A stretch of DNA of 64,000 bases from Caulobacter sp. BP25 (lineage in GTDB: Bacteria; Pseudomonadota; Alphaproteobacteria; Caulobacterales; Caulobacteraceae), in NCBI RefSeq assembly GCF_002737755.1, contig NZ_PEGH01000010.1, forward strand, positions 124,001 through 188,000, in the 5' to 3' direction. The notes below the pieces were generated by a model, which had not been told where the DNA came from, did no database searches, and was given only the letters and a program-made list of their open reading frames with translations. The position numbers and the translations under genes were made by a program. Below, in pieces: positions 8,258 to 17,927 of the stretch (its first letter is position 1; each line of letters begins with the position of its first letter).

Positions 8258-10543
8258 TTGTCCCAACGCGCGCCAGATTCCGCTCCAATTGGGGCCGAAT
8301 CGGGCGCGTCGTCGTCTGTGGCTTCTAGTGAGGTCGCGGCGACCCCCGCGCCGCAACCAAAGCCGCGCCCGAAGTTTCTTCGCCAGTATGAGCTGATCGA
8401 GCGGGTCCACGCTTACGACCCGACAGCCAATGAGGCGTTGCTGAACCGCGCCTATGTCTACGCCATGCGCATGCACGGCTCGCAGACCCGGGCCAGCGGT
8501 GATCCCTACTACGCCCACCCGATCGAGGTGGCGGGCATCCTCACCGAATACCGGCTCGATACCGCGACCATCGTCACAGCGCTCCTGCATGATGTGATCG
8601 AGGACACCCCGGTCACCAAGGAGGAGATCGCCCAGCTGTTCGGCGAAGAGATCGCCGAGCTGGTCGAGGGCGTCACCAAGCTTTCAAAGCTTGAGCTTCA
8701 GGCCGAGCACACGCGCCAGGCCGAGAACCTGCGTAAGTTCATCCTGGCCATTTCCAAGGACGTCCGTGTCCTGCTGGTCAAGCTGGCCGACCGTCTGCAC
8801 AACATGCGGACGCTGCACTTCATCAAGAACCAAGCCAAGCGCGAGCGCATTGCCCGTGAGACGCGCGACATCTACGCGCCGCTGGCTCGCAACATCGGTT
8901 GCCACCGCATCTGCGTGGAGCTGGAGGAGCTATCCTTCCAGCACACCAACCCCGTTGCGCGCGACGCGATCATCCGGCGTCTAGACGCCTTGCGCGAAGA
9001 GCAGGGCGGGGCAGTGGCCCTGGTCAGCCAAGAAATCTCGGCCAGACTGGCGTTGGCCGCTTTGCCGTCGCGGGTCTTCGGCCGCGAGAAGTCGCCCTAT
9101 TCGATCTGGCGCAAGCTGCAGCGCAAGTCGATCGGCTTCTCGCAGATGTCGGACATCTACGCCTTCCGCGTGATCGTCGACAGCGAGGAGGACTGCTACC
9201 GCGCCCTCGGCGTCGTTCACCGCGCCTGGTCCAGCGTGCCCGATCGCTTCAAGGACTACATCTCGACGCCGAAGCGGAACAACTACCGCTCGCTGCACAC
9301 GACCGTCGTCGGGCCGCGCGGCATGCGCATCGAGATGCAGATCCGCACGGAGTCGATGGATCGCGTCAACGAAGAGGGCGTCGCCGCCCACTTCCGCTAC
9401 AAGGACGCCTCGTACGGCCTCGACCTGGAAGGCATGGAGGCCGCCGGCGGCCGCGACCCGCTGGCCAACCTGCGCCAACTGGTTCAGGTGCTGGAGCACG
9501 GCGGCGACAGCGAAGAGCTGGTCGAGCACGCCAAGCTCGAGATGTTCCTCGACCAAGTGTTCGTCTTCACGCCCAAGGGCAAGCTGGTCAGCCTGCCGCG
9601 TGGCGCGATGCCGCTGGACTTCGCCTATGCCGTGCACACCAGCGTCGGCGATACCTGTATTGGAGTGAAGATCAATGGCGAGCTGAAACCGCTGCGCACG
9701 CCGCTGGTCAATGGCGACGTGGTCGAGGTGGTGCGCGGCTCCAAGCCCGTGGTGCCACCAGACTGGCGCTCGCTGACGGTCACGGGCCGCGCCCGTTCGG
9801 CTATCCGTCGCCATATCCGCCAGACCGAGAAGGAAGAGTTCCTGCGCCTGGGCAGGGCCTCGCTGGAGCAGGTCTTCGAGCGCGCGGGCAAGAAGCTGAA
9901 GGACGTCTCGCTGCGGCCGATCCTGGAGCGCTTCGCGCTGGACGGTGATGAGGCTCTGTTCGACTCCGTCGGTCGTGGTCGTGTCTCGCCCAGCCAGGTG
10001 CTGGAGACCGCCTATCCTGGCATGAAGGATTCCGAGCGTGAGGCGGCTACGGCCCGTCGCAAGATCGAGGGCGGCAAGGACGCCACGCTCTACGTCGGCG
10101 GCGGCGGCCTGACGCCTGGCGTCTGCCTGCACTTCGCGCACTGTTGCAGCCCGGTGCCCGGCGATCGCATTGTCGGCATTCTGCGCGAGGACGGTGAAGG
10201 GCTCGACGTCCACACGATCGACTGCCCGCGCCTCGCCGAATTCGAGGATCGCGAGGAGCTTTGGCGTGACCTGATCTGGACGCCGGAGGCCGAGCGCTCG
10301 ACCATCTCGCTGACCCGTCTGCACGCGACGATCCAGAACGCGCCCGGCGTCCTGGGTCAGGTCTGCACAATCATCGGCGAGGCGGGCGGCAACATCGTCA
10401 ACCTGCGCATGCACCACCGGCAGAGCGACTTCTTCGACACCGATATCGACGTCGAGGTTCGCGACGCCAAGCACCTGACCAACATCCAGGCCGCGCTACG
10501 CGCCTGCCCGTCGGTCGAGACGGTCGATCGGACGCGCGGCTAG
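8258..10543 (+). CDS. spoT: bifunctional (p)ppGpp synthetase/hydrolase (RSH, long form)
   Basis: RelA/SpoT homologue that makes and degrades the starvation alarmone (p)ppGpp. Domains in order: HD hydrolase with an intact HDVIEDT motif near residues 111-117, nucleotidyltransferase (synthetase) around 230-400 with YRSLHTTV and EMQIRT, TGS around 440-500, and a C-terminal ACT domain. The intact HD motif argues for real hydrolase activity. Coordinates use a TTG at 8258, but the start is uncertain: the same frame is open back to the rpoZ stop, and an AGGAGG at 8191-8196 sits seven bases before a CTG at 8204. It lies directly behind rpoZ. The last four bases overlap the convergent Nudix gene. Confidence 0.93.
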   Translation: MSQRAPDSAPIGAESGASSSVASSEVAATPAPQPKPRPKFLRQYELIERVHAYDPTANEALLNRAYVYAMRMHGSQTRASGDPYYAHPIEVAGILTEYRLDTATIVTALLHDVIEDTPVTKEEIAQLFGEEIAELVEGVTKLSKLELQAEHTRQAENLRKFILAISKDVRVLLVKLADRLHNMRTLHFIKNQAKRERIARETRDIYAPLARNIGCHRICVELEELSFQHTNPVARDAIIRRLDALREEQGGAVALVSQEISARLALAALPSRVFGREKSPYSIWRKLQRKSIGFSQMSDIYAFRVIVDSEEDCYRALGVVHRAWSSVPDRFKDYISTPKRNNYRSLHTTVVGPRGMRIEMQIRTESMDRVNEEGVAAHFRYKDASYGLDLEGMEAAGGRDPLANLRQLVQVLEHGGDSEELVEHAKLEMFLDQVFVFTPKGKLVSLPRGAMPLDFAYAVHTSVGDTCIGVKINGELKPLRTPLVNGDVVEVVRGSKPVVPPDWRSLTVTGRARSAIRRHIRQTEKEEFLRLGRASLEQVFERAGKKLKDVSLRPILERFALDGDEALFDSVGRGRVSPSQVLETAYPGMKDSEREAATARRKIEGGKDATLYVGGGGLTPGVCLHFAHCCSPVPGDRIVGILREDGEGLDVHTIDCPRLAEFEDREELWRDLIWTPEAERSTISLTRLHATIQNAPGVLGQVCTIIGEAGGNIVNLRMHHRQSDFFDTDIDVEVRDAKHLTNIQAALRACPSVETVDRTRG

Positions 10544-10947
10544 GCCTTCCTCAGCGCCGCCACCGCCTCGAGGCTGCCCGCTGTCATCGGCGAGGGCAGG
10601 GCGTCTAGCGCGAACCAGCCCCATTCGTGGATGGCGTGGGCCTCCTGGATTACTGGCTGGCCTTCCCAGCTTGCGACCGCGTAGGTGATCGCCACCCAGT
10701 GGTAGTCCGGCGCGACCATGTCGGTGACCGCCAGGACGCGACCGGTCTTGACGACGATGCCAAGTTCCTCGTTGGTCTCGCGCTCGGCGCAGACGTGAGC
10801 GGCTTCGCCCCAGTCAAGCTTGCCGCCAGGAACGCCCCAGTGATCAGCCTCGGGGTTCTTGACCCGTTTGACCAGCAAGAGGCGGCCCTGGGCATCGAGG
10901 ATGGCGGCGCCGCAGCCCACCCGGGGGCGTTGGATGTCTTCAGTCAT
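10540..10947 (-). CDS. Nudix hydrolase
   Basis: 135-aa Nudix protein. The Nudix box is complete: GKLDWGEAAHVCAERE followed by TNEELGI, with the glycine, the glutamate cluster and the RExxEE core that binds magnesium. Such proteins hydrolyse nucleoside diphosphates linked to another moiety. The compact single-domain architecture resembles the MutT/dihydroneopterin-pyrophosphatase-like group, but the substrate cannot be read from sequence. It converges on the RSH gene with a four-base 3' overlap and is transcribed away from pyrE. Confidence 0.88.
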   Translation of the reverse strand: MTEDIQRPRVGCGAAILDAQGRLLLVKRVKNPEADHWGVPGGKLDWGEAAHVCAERETNEELGIVVKTGRVLAVTDMVAPDYHWVAITYAVASWEGQPVIQEAHAIHEWGWFALDALPSPMTAGSLEAVAALRKA

Positions 10948-11027
10948 GCGCGCGGTAGAGCCCTAAACGACGCCCAGGCGCAAGCCGGCGTTTGTAGACT
11001 CGGCGGGCTGGGCTATATCCACGGCCC

Positions 11028-11612
11028 ATGACCAACGACGACGTTCTCGACGAATTCCGCGCCGCCGGCGCGCTCCGCGAAGGCCACTTCGTGTTGTCCA
11101 GCGGCCTGCACAGCCCCGTCTTTCTGCAGAAGAACCTGGTGTTCATGCGGCCCGAGCGCTGCGAGCGCCTCTGCAAGGCCTTGGCCCAGAAGATCATCGC
11201 CACGGTGGGGCAGGTCGACGTCGCCGTCTCGCCGGCCGTTGGCGGTATCATCCCTGGTTACGAAACCGCCCGTCACCTGAACGTGCCGTCGATCTACGTC
11301 GAGCGCGAGGGCGGGGGCTTCAAATTCCGGCGCGGCTTCCACCTGGAGCCCGGCCAGAAAGTTGTGATGGTCGAGGATATCGTCACCACGGGTCTCTCGT
11401 CGCGTGAATGCATCCAGGCGATCAAGGACGCTGGCGGCGACGTCGTGGCTGCCGCCTGCATCGTTGATCGTTCGGGCGGCAAGGCCGATGTCGGAGTGCC
11501 GCTGATCGCGCTGGCCAGTCTGGAAGTGCCGGCCTATCCGGCCGATGCTCTGCCGCCAGAACTGGCCGCGATCCCGATCGAGGATCCTGGCAGCCGCCGG
11601 CTGAAGGGCTGA
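11028..11612 (+). CDS. pyrE: orotate phosphoribosyltransferase
   Basis: 194-aa enzyme of de novo pyrimidine synthesis, joining orotate to PRPP to give OMP. The PRPP-binding loop [11 protein letters not shown] is near residues 107-117, and the N-terminal segment [17 protein letters not shown] is typical of the PyrE group with the substrate-contacting lysine. The ATG at 11028 follows a short leader. pdxJ begins five bases downstream and acpS overlaps pdxJ, so pyrE-pdxJ-acpS is very likely one transcript. Confidence 0.94.
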   Translation: MTNDDVLDEFRAAGALREGHFVLSSGLHSPVFLQKNLVFMRPERCERLCKALAQKIIATVGQVDVAVSPAVGGIIPGYETARHLNVPSIYVEREGGGFKFRRGFHLEPGQKVVMVEDIVTTGLSSRECIQAIKDAGGDVVAAACIVDRSGGKADVGVPLIALASLEVPAYPADALPPELAAIPIEDPGSRRLKG

Positions 11613-11617
11613 CCATC

Positions 11618-12373
11618 ATGCTACGTCTGGGCGTCAATATCGACCACGTGGCGACGATCCGGAACGCCCGCGGCTCCTACTATCCCGAACCGGTCCGCGC
11701 GGCCGAGCTGGCGCTCGCCGCCGGCGCGGACGGCATCACCGCCCACCTGCGCGAAGACCGTCGCCACATCAGCGACGCAGATATCGCCGTGCTGACCGAC
11801 CTCTGCCACAAGCGTGGTAAGCCGCTGAACTTCGAGATGGCCGTGACAGACGAGATGGTCTGCATCGCGATCGGCGCAAAGCCGCACGCCGCCTGTCTCG
11901 TGCCCGAACGCCGCGAGGAGGTCACCACCGAAGGGGGGCTAGACGTCGTCAAGGGCCAGAAGCGTATCGCCGACGCCACGACTCGTCTGCGCACGGTCGG
12001 CGCGCGCGTGTCGCTCTTTATCGAGCCGGATCCCCAGCAGATCCGCGCCTCGGTCGCGGCCGGCGCCCAGGTCATCGAGCTTCATACCGGAGCCTATTGT
12101 GACGCCGCCCGCGCTGGCGAGGTCGAACGCGCGGAAGCTATCCTGGAACGTCTCAAGAAAGGCGCGGCGCTGGCTGCGGAACTCGGCCTGGAAGTTCACG
12201 CTGGCCACGGTATCGACTACGCCACGGTCAAGCCTATCGCCGCCATCCCGCAGATCGCCGAGCTGAACGTTGGCCACTTCCTGATCGGCGAGGCCATCTT
12301 CGTGGGCCTGCCGCAGGCGATCCAGCGGATGCGGGCCTTGATGGATGCCGCGCGCGTGGAGATGGCCGCATGA
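11618..12373 (+). CDS. pdxJ: pyridoxine 5'-phosphate synthase
   Basis: 251-aa TIM-barrel enzyme condensing 1-deoxy-xylulose 5-phosphate with 3-amino-2-oxopropyl phosphate to form pyridoxine 5'-phosphate (vitamin B6). The N-terminal [16 protein letters not shown], the [16 protein letters not shown] segment, and the [12 protein letters not shown] phosphate-binding glycine loop are characteristic. Its stop overlaps the acpS start by four bases. A pdxJ-acpS pair is common in Proteobacteria. Confidence 0.95.
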   Translation: MLRLGVNIDHVATIRNARGSYYPEPVRAAELALAAGADGITAHLREDRRHISDADIAVLTDLCHKRGKPLNFEMAVTDEMVCIAIGAKPHAACLVPERREEVTTEGGLDVVKGQKRIADATTRLRTVGARVSLFIEPDPQQIRASVAAGAQVIELHTGAYCDAARAGEVERAEAILERLKKGAALAAELGLEVHAGHGIDYATVKPIAAIPQIAELNVGHFLIGEAIFVGLPQAIQRMRALMDAARVEMAA

Positions 12374-12771
12374 TCATCGGGATCGGCTCGGACCTGTGCG
12401 ACATCCGCCGGATCGAGAAGTCCCTGGAGCGCTTCGGCGATCGCTTCACGAACAAGGTGTTCACCGAGATCGAGCGCAAGCGGTCCGAGCGGAAGCCCGA
12501 CCGCGCCTCCAGCTACGCCAAGCGTTTCGCGGCCAAGGAGGCTTGCTCCAAGGCGCTCGGCACGGGCCTGAAGCGCGGCGTGCACCTGGCGGGCATGGGC
12601 GTGGTCAACCTCCCGTCAGGCAAGCCGACTATGGCCCTGACCGGAGGAGCGCTGGAGCGCTTGAAGGAAATGACGCCGCCTGGCATGGAGGCGGTCATCC
12701 ACCTCTCCCTGACCGACGATCATCCCTACGCCCAGGCTTTCGTGATCATCGAGGCGGCGCCCAAACCTTAG
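12370..12771 (+). CDS. acpS: holo-[acyl-carrier-protein] synthase
   Basis: 133-aa phosphopantetheinyl transferase that moves the 4'-phosphopantetheine arm from CoA onto acyl carrier protein. The metal-binding aspartate is in [15 protein letters not shown] (residues 3-17) and the second acidic site in [18 protein letters not shown] (about 55-72), both standard. The ATG overlaps the pdxJ stop (ATGA), so translation is coupled. Confidence 0.94.
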   Translation: MIIGIGSDLCDIRRIEKSLERFGDRFTNKVFTEIERKRSERKPDRASSYAKRFAAKEACSKALGTGLKRGVHLAGMGVVNLPSGKPTMALTGGALERLKEMTPPGMEAVIHLSLTDDHPYAQAFVIIEAAPKP

Positions 12772-12781
12772 GAAGGCGAAC

Positions 12782-13075
12782 ATGGCCGACTATCTCTTGC
12801 TGATGCACGACGATGCGATTGGCGAGCGTGCCGCAGATTGGCCTTTGTACCTGGAACAGTTGTCGATCAAGGGGCGTCTGCGTGGAGGAAGCGCGATTGG
12901 AACCGGCGCGTGCTTCCGCAAAGAGGGCGCGCCAGGCCCGGAGAGCGGGCGTCTGACGGGCTTCATCCGCATTGTGGCGGATGATCTGCAGGACGCAGAG
13001 ACCTGTCTTATGGGGAATCCGGTCTATGAGGCCGGCGGCACGGTTGAGATCCGTTTGCTGCCGGAGAGTGAGTAG
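12782..13075 (+). CDS. YCII-related (DGPF-type) small protein
   Basis: 97-aa protein of the YCII-related ferredoxin-like fold group. The pattern is an N-terminal YLLLMHDD strand, a central DAETCLMGNP helix region and the terminal VYEAGGTVEIRLLPE strand, which is how these proteins end. Members occur with ECF sigma factors or as small stand-alone proteins, and their function is mostly unknown. A GGAAGG-like ribosome binding site precedes the ATG. It follows acpS after ten bases and precedes lepB. Confidence 0.75.
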   Translation: MADYLLLMHDDAIGERAADWPLYLEQLSIKGRLRGGSAIGTGACFRKEGAPGPESGRLTGFIRIVADDLQDAETCLMGNPVYEAGGTVEIRLLPESE

Positions 13076-13199
13076 GCCCGCGCCGCATCCTCGCCGTAAA
13101 GCCAAGCTAACGCGCCGCTCTTGCTCCTGGCTGCAACCCCGTCTAGCAAAGCCCCATCCGGTTTCCCGGACCGTCCTTTTCGAAGAGCTCAGCGCCCGC

Positions 13200-14042
13200 A
13201 TGACCGACGTCGCCGACACGCCACCGCCCGGAGAGAAGGGCGCCGTCGCCGAGCTCATCGAGATCATCAAGACCGTCGCCTACGCCTTGGGTATCGCGCT
13301 GGTGCTGCGGGTCCTGCTGTTCCAGCCCTTCACGATCCCGTCGGCCTCGATGGAGCCTAACCTCTATCAGGGCGACTACATCATCGTGTCGAAGTTCAGC
13401 TACGGCTGGAGCCGCCACTCGATTCCGTTCAGCCCGCCGATCATCAAGGGCCGGATTTTCAATCGCGCGCCTACGCGCGGCGACATCGTCGTCTTCAAGC
13501 TGCCGCGCGACAACCGCACCGATTACATCAAGCGCCTGATCGGCATGCCGGGTGACAAGGTCCAGATCCGCGGCGGCGTAGTTTACATCAATGGCAAGGA
13601 GCTGCCGCGAAAGCCCTTAGCGCCGGCCCTGGTCGACACTGGCTACGGCTTTACTCAGCAGGTACAGCGCTTTGAGGAAACCAATCCCGAAGGTCGCCAG
13701 TACAAGACCCAGGACTTCGGTCCCGACAGCCGTGGCGACAGCACCGGCGTTTATACCGTTCCTGCCGGCTGCTATTTCTTCATGGGCGACAACCGCGACA
13801 ACTCGGCCGACAGCCGCTTTGATCCGGGCGTCTCGCCGTTCAAGGAGAGCGCCTGCAAGTGGGATTACGAGCTCGACCAGTACATTGGCGACGAGGTCGG
13901 CGTCGGTTTCGTGCCGGAAGAAAACCTGGTTGGCCGCGCCCAGATCATCCTGCTGTCGTGGAACGCCGAGGCCAGCCTGTTCAAGCCCTGGACCTGGTTC
14001 CTGGACGCGCGTCCCAGCCGCTTCTTCCACGTGCTGAAGTGA
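13200..14042 (+). CDS. lepB: signal peptidase I
   Basis: 280-aa inner-membrane serine protease that cleaves signal peptides from Sec- and Tat-exported proteins. One N-terminal transmembrane segment (about residues 22-40) leads into the periplasmic domain. Catalytic Ser50 is in PSASMEP and the general base Lys111 in YIKRLIGMPGDKV; the GDNRDNSADSR box is also intact. The frame is open upstream to 12972 but overlaps the YCII gene, so the ATG at 13200 is preferred. rnc follows after nine bases, the same lepB-rnc order as in E. coli, and probably the same operon. Confidence 0.95.
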   Translation: MTDVADTPPPGEKGAVAELIEIIKTVAYALGIALVLRVLLFQPFTIPSASMEPNLYQGDYIIVSKFSYGWSRHSIPFSPPIIKGRIFNRAPTRGDIVVFKLPRDNRTDYIKRLIGMPGDKVQIRGGVVYINGKELPRKPLAPALVDTGYGFTQQVQRFEETNPEGRQYKTQDFGPDSRGDSTGVYTVPAGCYFFMGDNRDNSADSRFDPGVSPFKESACKWDYELDQYIGDEVGVGFVPEENLVGRAQIILLSWNAEASLFKPWTWFLDARPSRFFHVLK

Positions 14043-14051
14043 TCTTGCGCC

Positions 14052-14747
14052 ATGGATAGGCGCGCCGCCGCAGTAGGCGACCTGGAGCGCCGGATCGGTC
14101 ACCAGTTCGAGGATCGCGAACTGCTTGAACGCGCCCTGACTCACGCCAGTGTCGGCGATGGGGCCAAGAAGGTCCGCGACAACGAGGTGCTGGAGTTCAT
14201 CGGCGACCGCGTGCTTGGCCTCCTGGCCGCCGAGGCCCTGGCCCAGCGGTTTCCGAAGGCTAAGGAAGGCGAGCTGGCGCCGCGCCTGAACGCTCTGGTT
14301 AGTCGCGAGACCTGCGCCCGCGTGGCGCGGGTGGCCGAGCTGGGGCCGGCGCTGCGGCTCTCGGCCTCGTCGAGCAAGATCGGTGGGCGCGAGACCGAGT
14401 CGATCCTGGCCGGCGCGACCGAAGCCCTGATGGCGGCCCTTTATCAGGACGGCGGGTTAGACACCGCGCGACGTGTATTCCTGAACCTCTGGGCCGACGA
14501 GTTCGACCGTGCGGGCGAGGGGCGTCCGCGCGATCCCAAGACCGCTTTGCAGGAATGGGCCCAGGGCAAGGGACGGCCGCTGCCGACCTATCGCGTGCTA
14601 GACCGCACCGGTCCCGACCATGCGCCGGTCTTCACCGTCGAAGTCGTGGTGAGCGGCGTCGATCCAGCGATCGCCAAGGGCAAATCCCGGCAAGAGGCCG
14701 AGAAGGCCGCCGCCAAGTCTCTGCTTGAGCGCGAGCGGGCGGGCTGA
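14052..14747 (+). CDS. rnc: ribonuclease III
   Basis: 231-aa double-strand-specific endoribonuclease for rRNA processing and mRNA decay. The catalytic signature [15 protein letters not shown] (about residues 39-53) supplies the conserved Glu and Asp metal ligands, and the second acidic site is in the [14 protein letters not shown] segment. A C-terminal double-stranded RNA-binding domain ends near the stop. era, usually cotranscribed with rnc, lies 1.4 kb away here because a transporter gene on the other strand is inserted between them. Confidence 0.95.
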   Translation: MDRRAAAVGDLERRIGHQFEDRELLERALTHASVGDGAKKVRDNEVLEFIGDRVLGLLAAEALAQRFPKAKEGELAPRLNALVSRETCARVARVAELGPALRLSASSSKIGGRETESILAGATEALMAALYQDGGLDTARRVFLNLWADEFDRAGEGRPRDPKTALQEWAQGKGRPLPTYRVLDRTGPDHAPVFTVEVVVSGVDPAIAKGKSRQEAEKAAAKSLLERERAG

Positions 14748-14751
14748 GGCG

Positions 14752-16017
14752 TTAGAACGCGATAAACATGCCCAGGACGGCGGCGGCCATCACGGCGGTC
14801 GCCAGCCAGCCGAAGACCTTCTGAAGCGGCGTGGCCACGAAGTCGCCCATCTGAGCCTTGCGGCTGGCCACGACCATCATCGCCGCCATGATCGGCACCG
14901 AAATGACGCCGTTGATCACCGCGCTCCAGAACAGCGCCTGGATCGGGTCGAAGCCAGAATAGTCGACCACGAGGCCAAGGACTATGGCGGTCGCGATGAC
15001 GCCGTAAAAGGCCTTGGCCTCGGTGGGCTTGTGCTCCAGCCCGCACTTCCAGTCGCGCAACTCGCCTATCGCGTAGCCGACCGATCCCGCTAGGACCGGC
15101 ACCGCCAGCAGGCCCGTGCCGACGACGCCCATCGCGAACAGGAAGAAGGCCAAATCTCCGGCGACGGGACGTAACGCTTCCGCCGCCTCGGCCGAGGTCT
15201 GGATGTTGGTGATCCCCTGCGTATGCAGGGTCACGGCGGTCGTTAGAATGATGAAGAAGGCGATCAGGTTCGACACGCCCATACCGACCAGGGTGTCCCA
15301 GCGGATGCGCCTCAGTTCCTCGGGCGCGTCGGTCGGGTCTTCAATCAGCGGCGCCTCGCCTTTGGCCTCTTCGTCCTCGACCTCCTCGGAGCTCTGCCAG
15401 AAGAAGAGGTAGGGGCTGATGGTGGTGCCGAACACGGCGACGACCACGACGATCCAGCTGCTCTTGGGCAGTTGCGGCAGGATCGTGTGCTCCACGACCT
15501 GGCCCCAGTCGATCTTCACGGTGAAGACCACGGCCACGTATGCGAACAGAGCCATGGTCAGCCACTTCAGTAGCTTGACGTAGCGGTGGTAGGGCACCAG
15601 GACTTGAAGCAGCAGGCTGGCGACCGCGAAGCCGACCGTCATGACGTGCTGGTTCCAGCCCGTGACCAGCTTGGCCGCGGCGCCCATGGCGGCAAGATCG
15701 GCCCCGATATTTATGGCGTTGCCGATGAAGAGCAGCGCGACAAGGCTCGTCACCGCCCAGCTCGGGAAGACCTTAGCCAGATTGGTCGAGAGGCCATGAC
15801 CGGTCACCCGGCCAATGCGAGCGCTGATCGACTGGATGGCGACCATCAGCGGATAGGTCAGCACGACCGTCCACAGCATGTTGAGGCCGAACTGCGCGCC
15901 AGCCTGGGAGTAGGTCGCGATGCCACTGGGATCGTCGTCCGCCGCGCCGGTGATCAGGCCGGGGCCTAGGGTGCGCAGGAGCTTGGGCCTGGGCGAGACC
16001 GATTCTGGCGAGCTCAT
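14752..16017 (-). CDS. Nramp-family transporter, divergent type
   Basis: About 421 aa with around eleven hydrophobic segments, belonging to the Nramp/SLC11 fold. The first helix carries ADDDPSG where classical manganese/iron transporters have DPGN, and the sixth has TTISPYLFF where they have the MPH metal motif. Two of the usual metal ligands (Asn and Met) are therefore missing. It is better described as an Nramp-related transporter of unknown ion than as MntH. An acidic loop (EEVEDEEAKGE) follows helix 6. The ATG at 16017 with GGGAAA upstream is preferred over 16059. It converges with rnc four bases apart and sits between rnc and era. Confidence 0.82.
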   Translation of the reverse strand: MSSPESVSPRPKLLRTLGPGLITGAADDDPSGIATYSQAGAQFGLNMLWTVVLTYPLMVAIQSISARIGRVTGHGLSTNLAKVFPSWAVTSLVALLFIGNAINIGADLAAMGAAAKLVTGWNQHVMTVGFAVASLLLQVLVPYHRYVKLLKWLTMALFAYVAVVFTVKIDWGQVVEHTILPQLPKSSWIVVVVAVFGTTISPYLFFWQSSEEVEDEEAKGEAPLIEDPTDAPEELRRIRWDTLVGMGVSNLIAFFIILTTAVTLHTQGITNIQTSAEAAEALRPVAGDLAFFLFAMGVVGTGLLAVPVLAGSVGYAIGELRDWKCGLEHKPTEAKAFYGVIATAIVLGLVVDYSGFDPIQALFWSAVINGVISVPIMAAMMVVASRKAQMGDFVATPLQKVFGWLATAVMAAAVLGMFIAF

Positions 16018-16132
16018 GCGTTTCCCGAATCCGTTACGCCGGGGCGATGGGAAGACCAATGCCCAGCTTAGCGGCGATCACAAGGCAGGCGGGGCGGGAT
16101 TTTCCGATCCATTGGTGCTACACGCACGCGCA

Positions 16133-17083
16133 ATGACTGAAACCACCTCCCAAACTCGCGCTGGCTTCGCCGCCATCATCGGCGCGCCGAACGCCGGCAA
16201 GTCCACTCTGGTCAACCGCATGGTCGGGGCCAAGGTCTCGATCGTGACCCAGAAGGTCCAGACCACGCGCTTCCCCGTACGCGGCGTCGCCATCGCTGGC
16301 GACACCCAGATCGTCCTCGTCGACACCCCCGGCATCTTCAGCCCGCGCCGCCGCCTGGACCGCGCCATGGTCCGCGCCGCTTGGGCCGGCTCCGAAGAAG
16401 CCGAGGCCACCGTCCACCTCGTCGATGTTCAGGCCGAACTGGCCAGCCGCGCCGACAAGGCTACGCCGGGCGAATACCGCTCGGCCCAGGACGTCCAGAC
16501 TATCATAGAGGGTCTCAAGGCCGCCAACCGCAAGGTGATCCTGGCGCTGAACAAGATCGACGGGATCAAGCGCGACACCCTGCTGGCCGTCGCTAAGGAG
16601 TTCTTTGACACCGGCGTCTACACCGACGTTTTCATGATCAGCGCCTCGACCGGCGCGGGTGTCGAGGACCTGACCGCCAAGCTGGTCTCGATGATGCCCG
16701 AGGGCCCCTGGCTCTATCCGGAAGACCAGACCGCCGACCTGCCGGCTCGTCTGCTGGCCGCCGAGATCACCCGTGAGAAGGTCTATCTGCGCGTCCACGA
16801 GGAGCTGCCCTATGCGGCCACGGTCGAGACGACCGCCTTCGAGGAGCGCAAGGACGGCTCGGTCCGGATCGAGCAGACCATCCTGGTCGAGCGCGAAGGC
16901 CAGCGGGTCATCGTCATCGGCAAGGGCGGTCAGACCTTGAAGTGGATCGGCCAGGCCTCGCGCGAGGAGCTGTGCGACATCCTCGACCGCAAGGTTCATC
17001 TGTTCCTGCACGTGAAGGTCAAAGAGAACTGGGCCGAGGAGCGCGGCCTGTTCAGCGACATTGGCCTCGACTTCGATGTTTGA
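16133..17083 (+). CDS. era: GTPase Era
   Basis: 316-aa Ras-like GTPase with a C-terminal KH domain that binds the 3' end of 16S rRNA during 30S maturation. G1 is GAPNAGKST near residues 17-25, G3 is DTPG near 65-68, G4 is NKID near 142-145, and the KH core is VIGKGGQTLKWIG in the last quarter. The upstream open frame from 15920 is antisense to the transporter; the ATG at 16133 fits the family start. The next gene begins inside the era stop region, and recO follows, giving an era-NAT-recO transcript. Confidence 0.95.
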   Translation: MTETTSQTRAGFAAIIGAPNAGKSTLVNRMVGAKVSIVTQKVQTTRFPVRGVAIAGDTQIVLVDTPGIFSPRRRLDRAMVRAAWAGSEEAEATVHLVDVQAELASRADKATPGEYRSAQDVQTIIEGLKAANRKVILALNKIDGIKRDTLLAVAKEFFDTGVYTDVFMISASTGAGVEDLTAKLVSMMPEGPWLYPEDQTADLPARLLAAEITREKVYLRVHEELPYAATVETTAFEERKDGSVRIEQTILVEREGQRVIVIGKGGQTLKWIGQASREELCDILDRKVHLFLHVKVKENWAEERGLFSDIGLDFDV

Positions 17084-17927
17084 CGCGCCGGCCCCAGCTG
17101 TCGACCTGGACGCCTATTTCCGGCGTATCGGCTATGACGGCCCGCGCGAGCCGACCCTGGATACGCTGCGGGCCATCGCCTTCCGCCACCCGGACGCCAT
17201 CCCGTTCGAGAACCTCGACGTCCTCTTGGGGCGTGGGATCAGCATTGTCCCCAGCGATGTCGACGCCAAGCTGATCGGCGCCGGGCGAGGCGGCTACTGC
17301 TACGAGCAGAACGGGCTGTTGAAGCGCGTGTTGCAGGCGCTGGGTTTCCAGGTCGAGGGCCTGATGGCCCGCGTACTGTGGATGGCCCCGGAAGGCGCGC
17401 CGCCGCGTCCGCGCTCGCACCAGGTGCTGGGCGTGACGATTGACGGCGAAACCTGGCTGGCCGACGCTGGCTTTGGCGGCTGCGTCCTGACCGCGCCGCT
17501 GCGCCTGTTCTCGGATGAGGTCCAGGACAGTCCGCACGGTCCGTTCCGGATTGTCGATACGCAGACCAACGGCGTCGCCGAGCGTCAGGTCCTGGCCGAT
17601 CTCTCGGGCCGCTGGGCTCCGCTCTATCAGGTGTCGCAAGGCGCGTGGGCCGAGGTCGACTACGAGCAGGCCAATTTCTTCACCTACACCCATCCCAGCT
17701 CCCACTTTACCTGGAGCATGACCGTTGGGCGCACGACGCCGATCGCGCGCTACGCCTTGAAGAACAACCGCTTCACCCATCGCGACGTCACCGGCGCCGT
17801 GGTCGAGCAGCGCGACCTTTCGGTCGACGAGCTGGAGGCGACCCTGCGAGACGTGATCGGCCTGCCGGTCGCGCCCGACTGGCGTCCTGTTCTGGGGAAG
17901 GTCGTGGCCTGGGGGACGCCGTCTTAG
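17076..17927 (+). CDS. arylamine N-acetyltransferase
   Basis: 283-aa NAT-family enzyme transferring acetyl (or another acyl group) from CoA to arylamines or hydrazines. The Cys-His-Asp triad is visible: Cys75 in RGGYCYEQNG, His115 in RSHQVL and Asp130 in WLADAGFGG. The ATG at 17076 lies inside the last codons of era, an eight-base overlap. The stop is followed immediately by the recO ATG, so it is embedded in the era-recO unit. Its natural substrate is unknown. Confidence 0.92.
   Translation: MFDAPAPAVDLDAYFRRIGYDGPREPTLDTLRAIAFRHPDAIPFENLDVLLGRGISIVPSDVDAKLIGAGRGGYCYEQNGLLKRVLQALGFQVEGLMARVLWMAPEGAPPRPRSHQVLGVTIDGETWLADAGFGGCVLTAPLRLFSDEVQDSPHGPFRIVDTQTNGVAERQVLADLSGRWAPLYQVSQGAWAEVDYEQANFFTYTHPSSHFTWSMTVGRTTPIARYALKNNRFTHRDVTGAVVEQRDLSVDELEATLRDVIGLPVAPDWRPVLGKVVAWGTPS

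Noticed and set aside
8981..10474. 497-aa open frame antisense to the RSH gene
   Set aside because: A shadow frame caused by high third-position GC; it opposes a strongly conserved gene and shows no recognisable domain.
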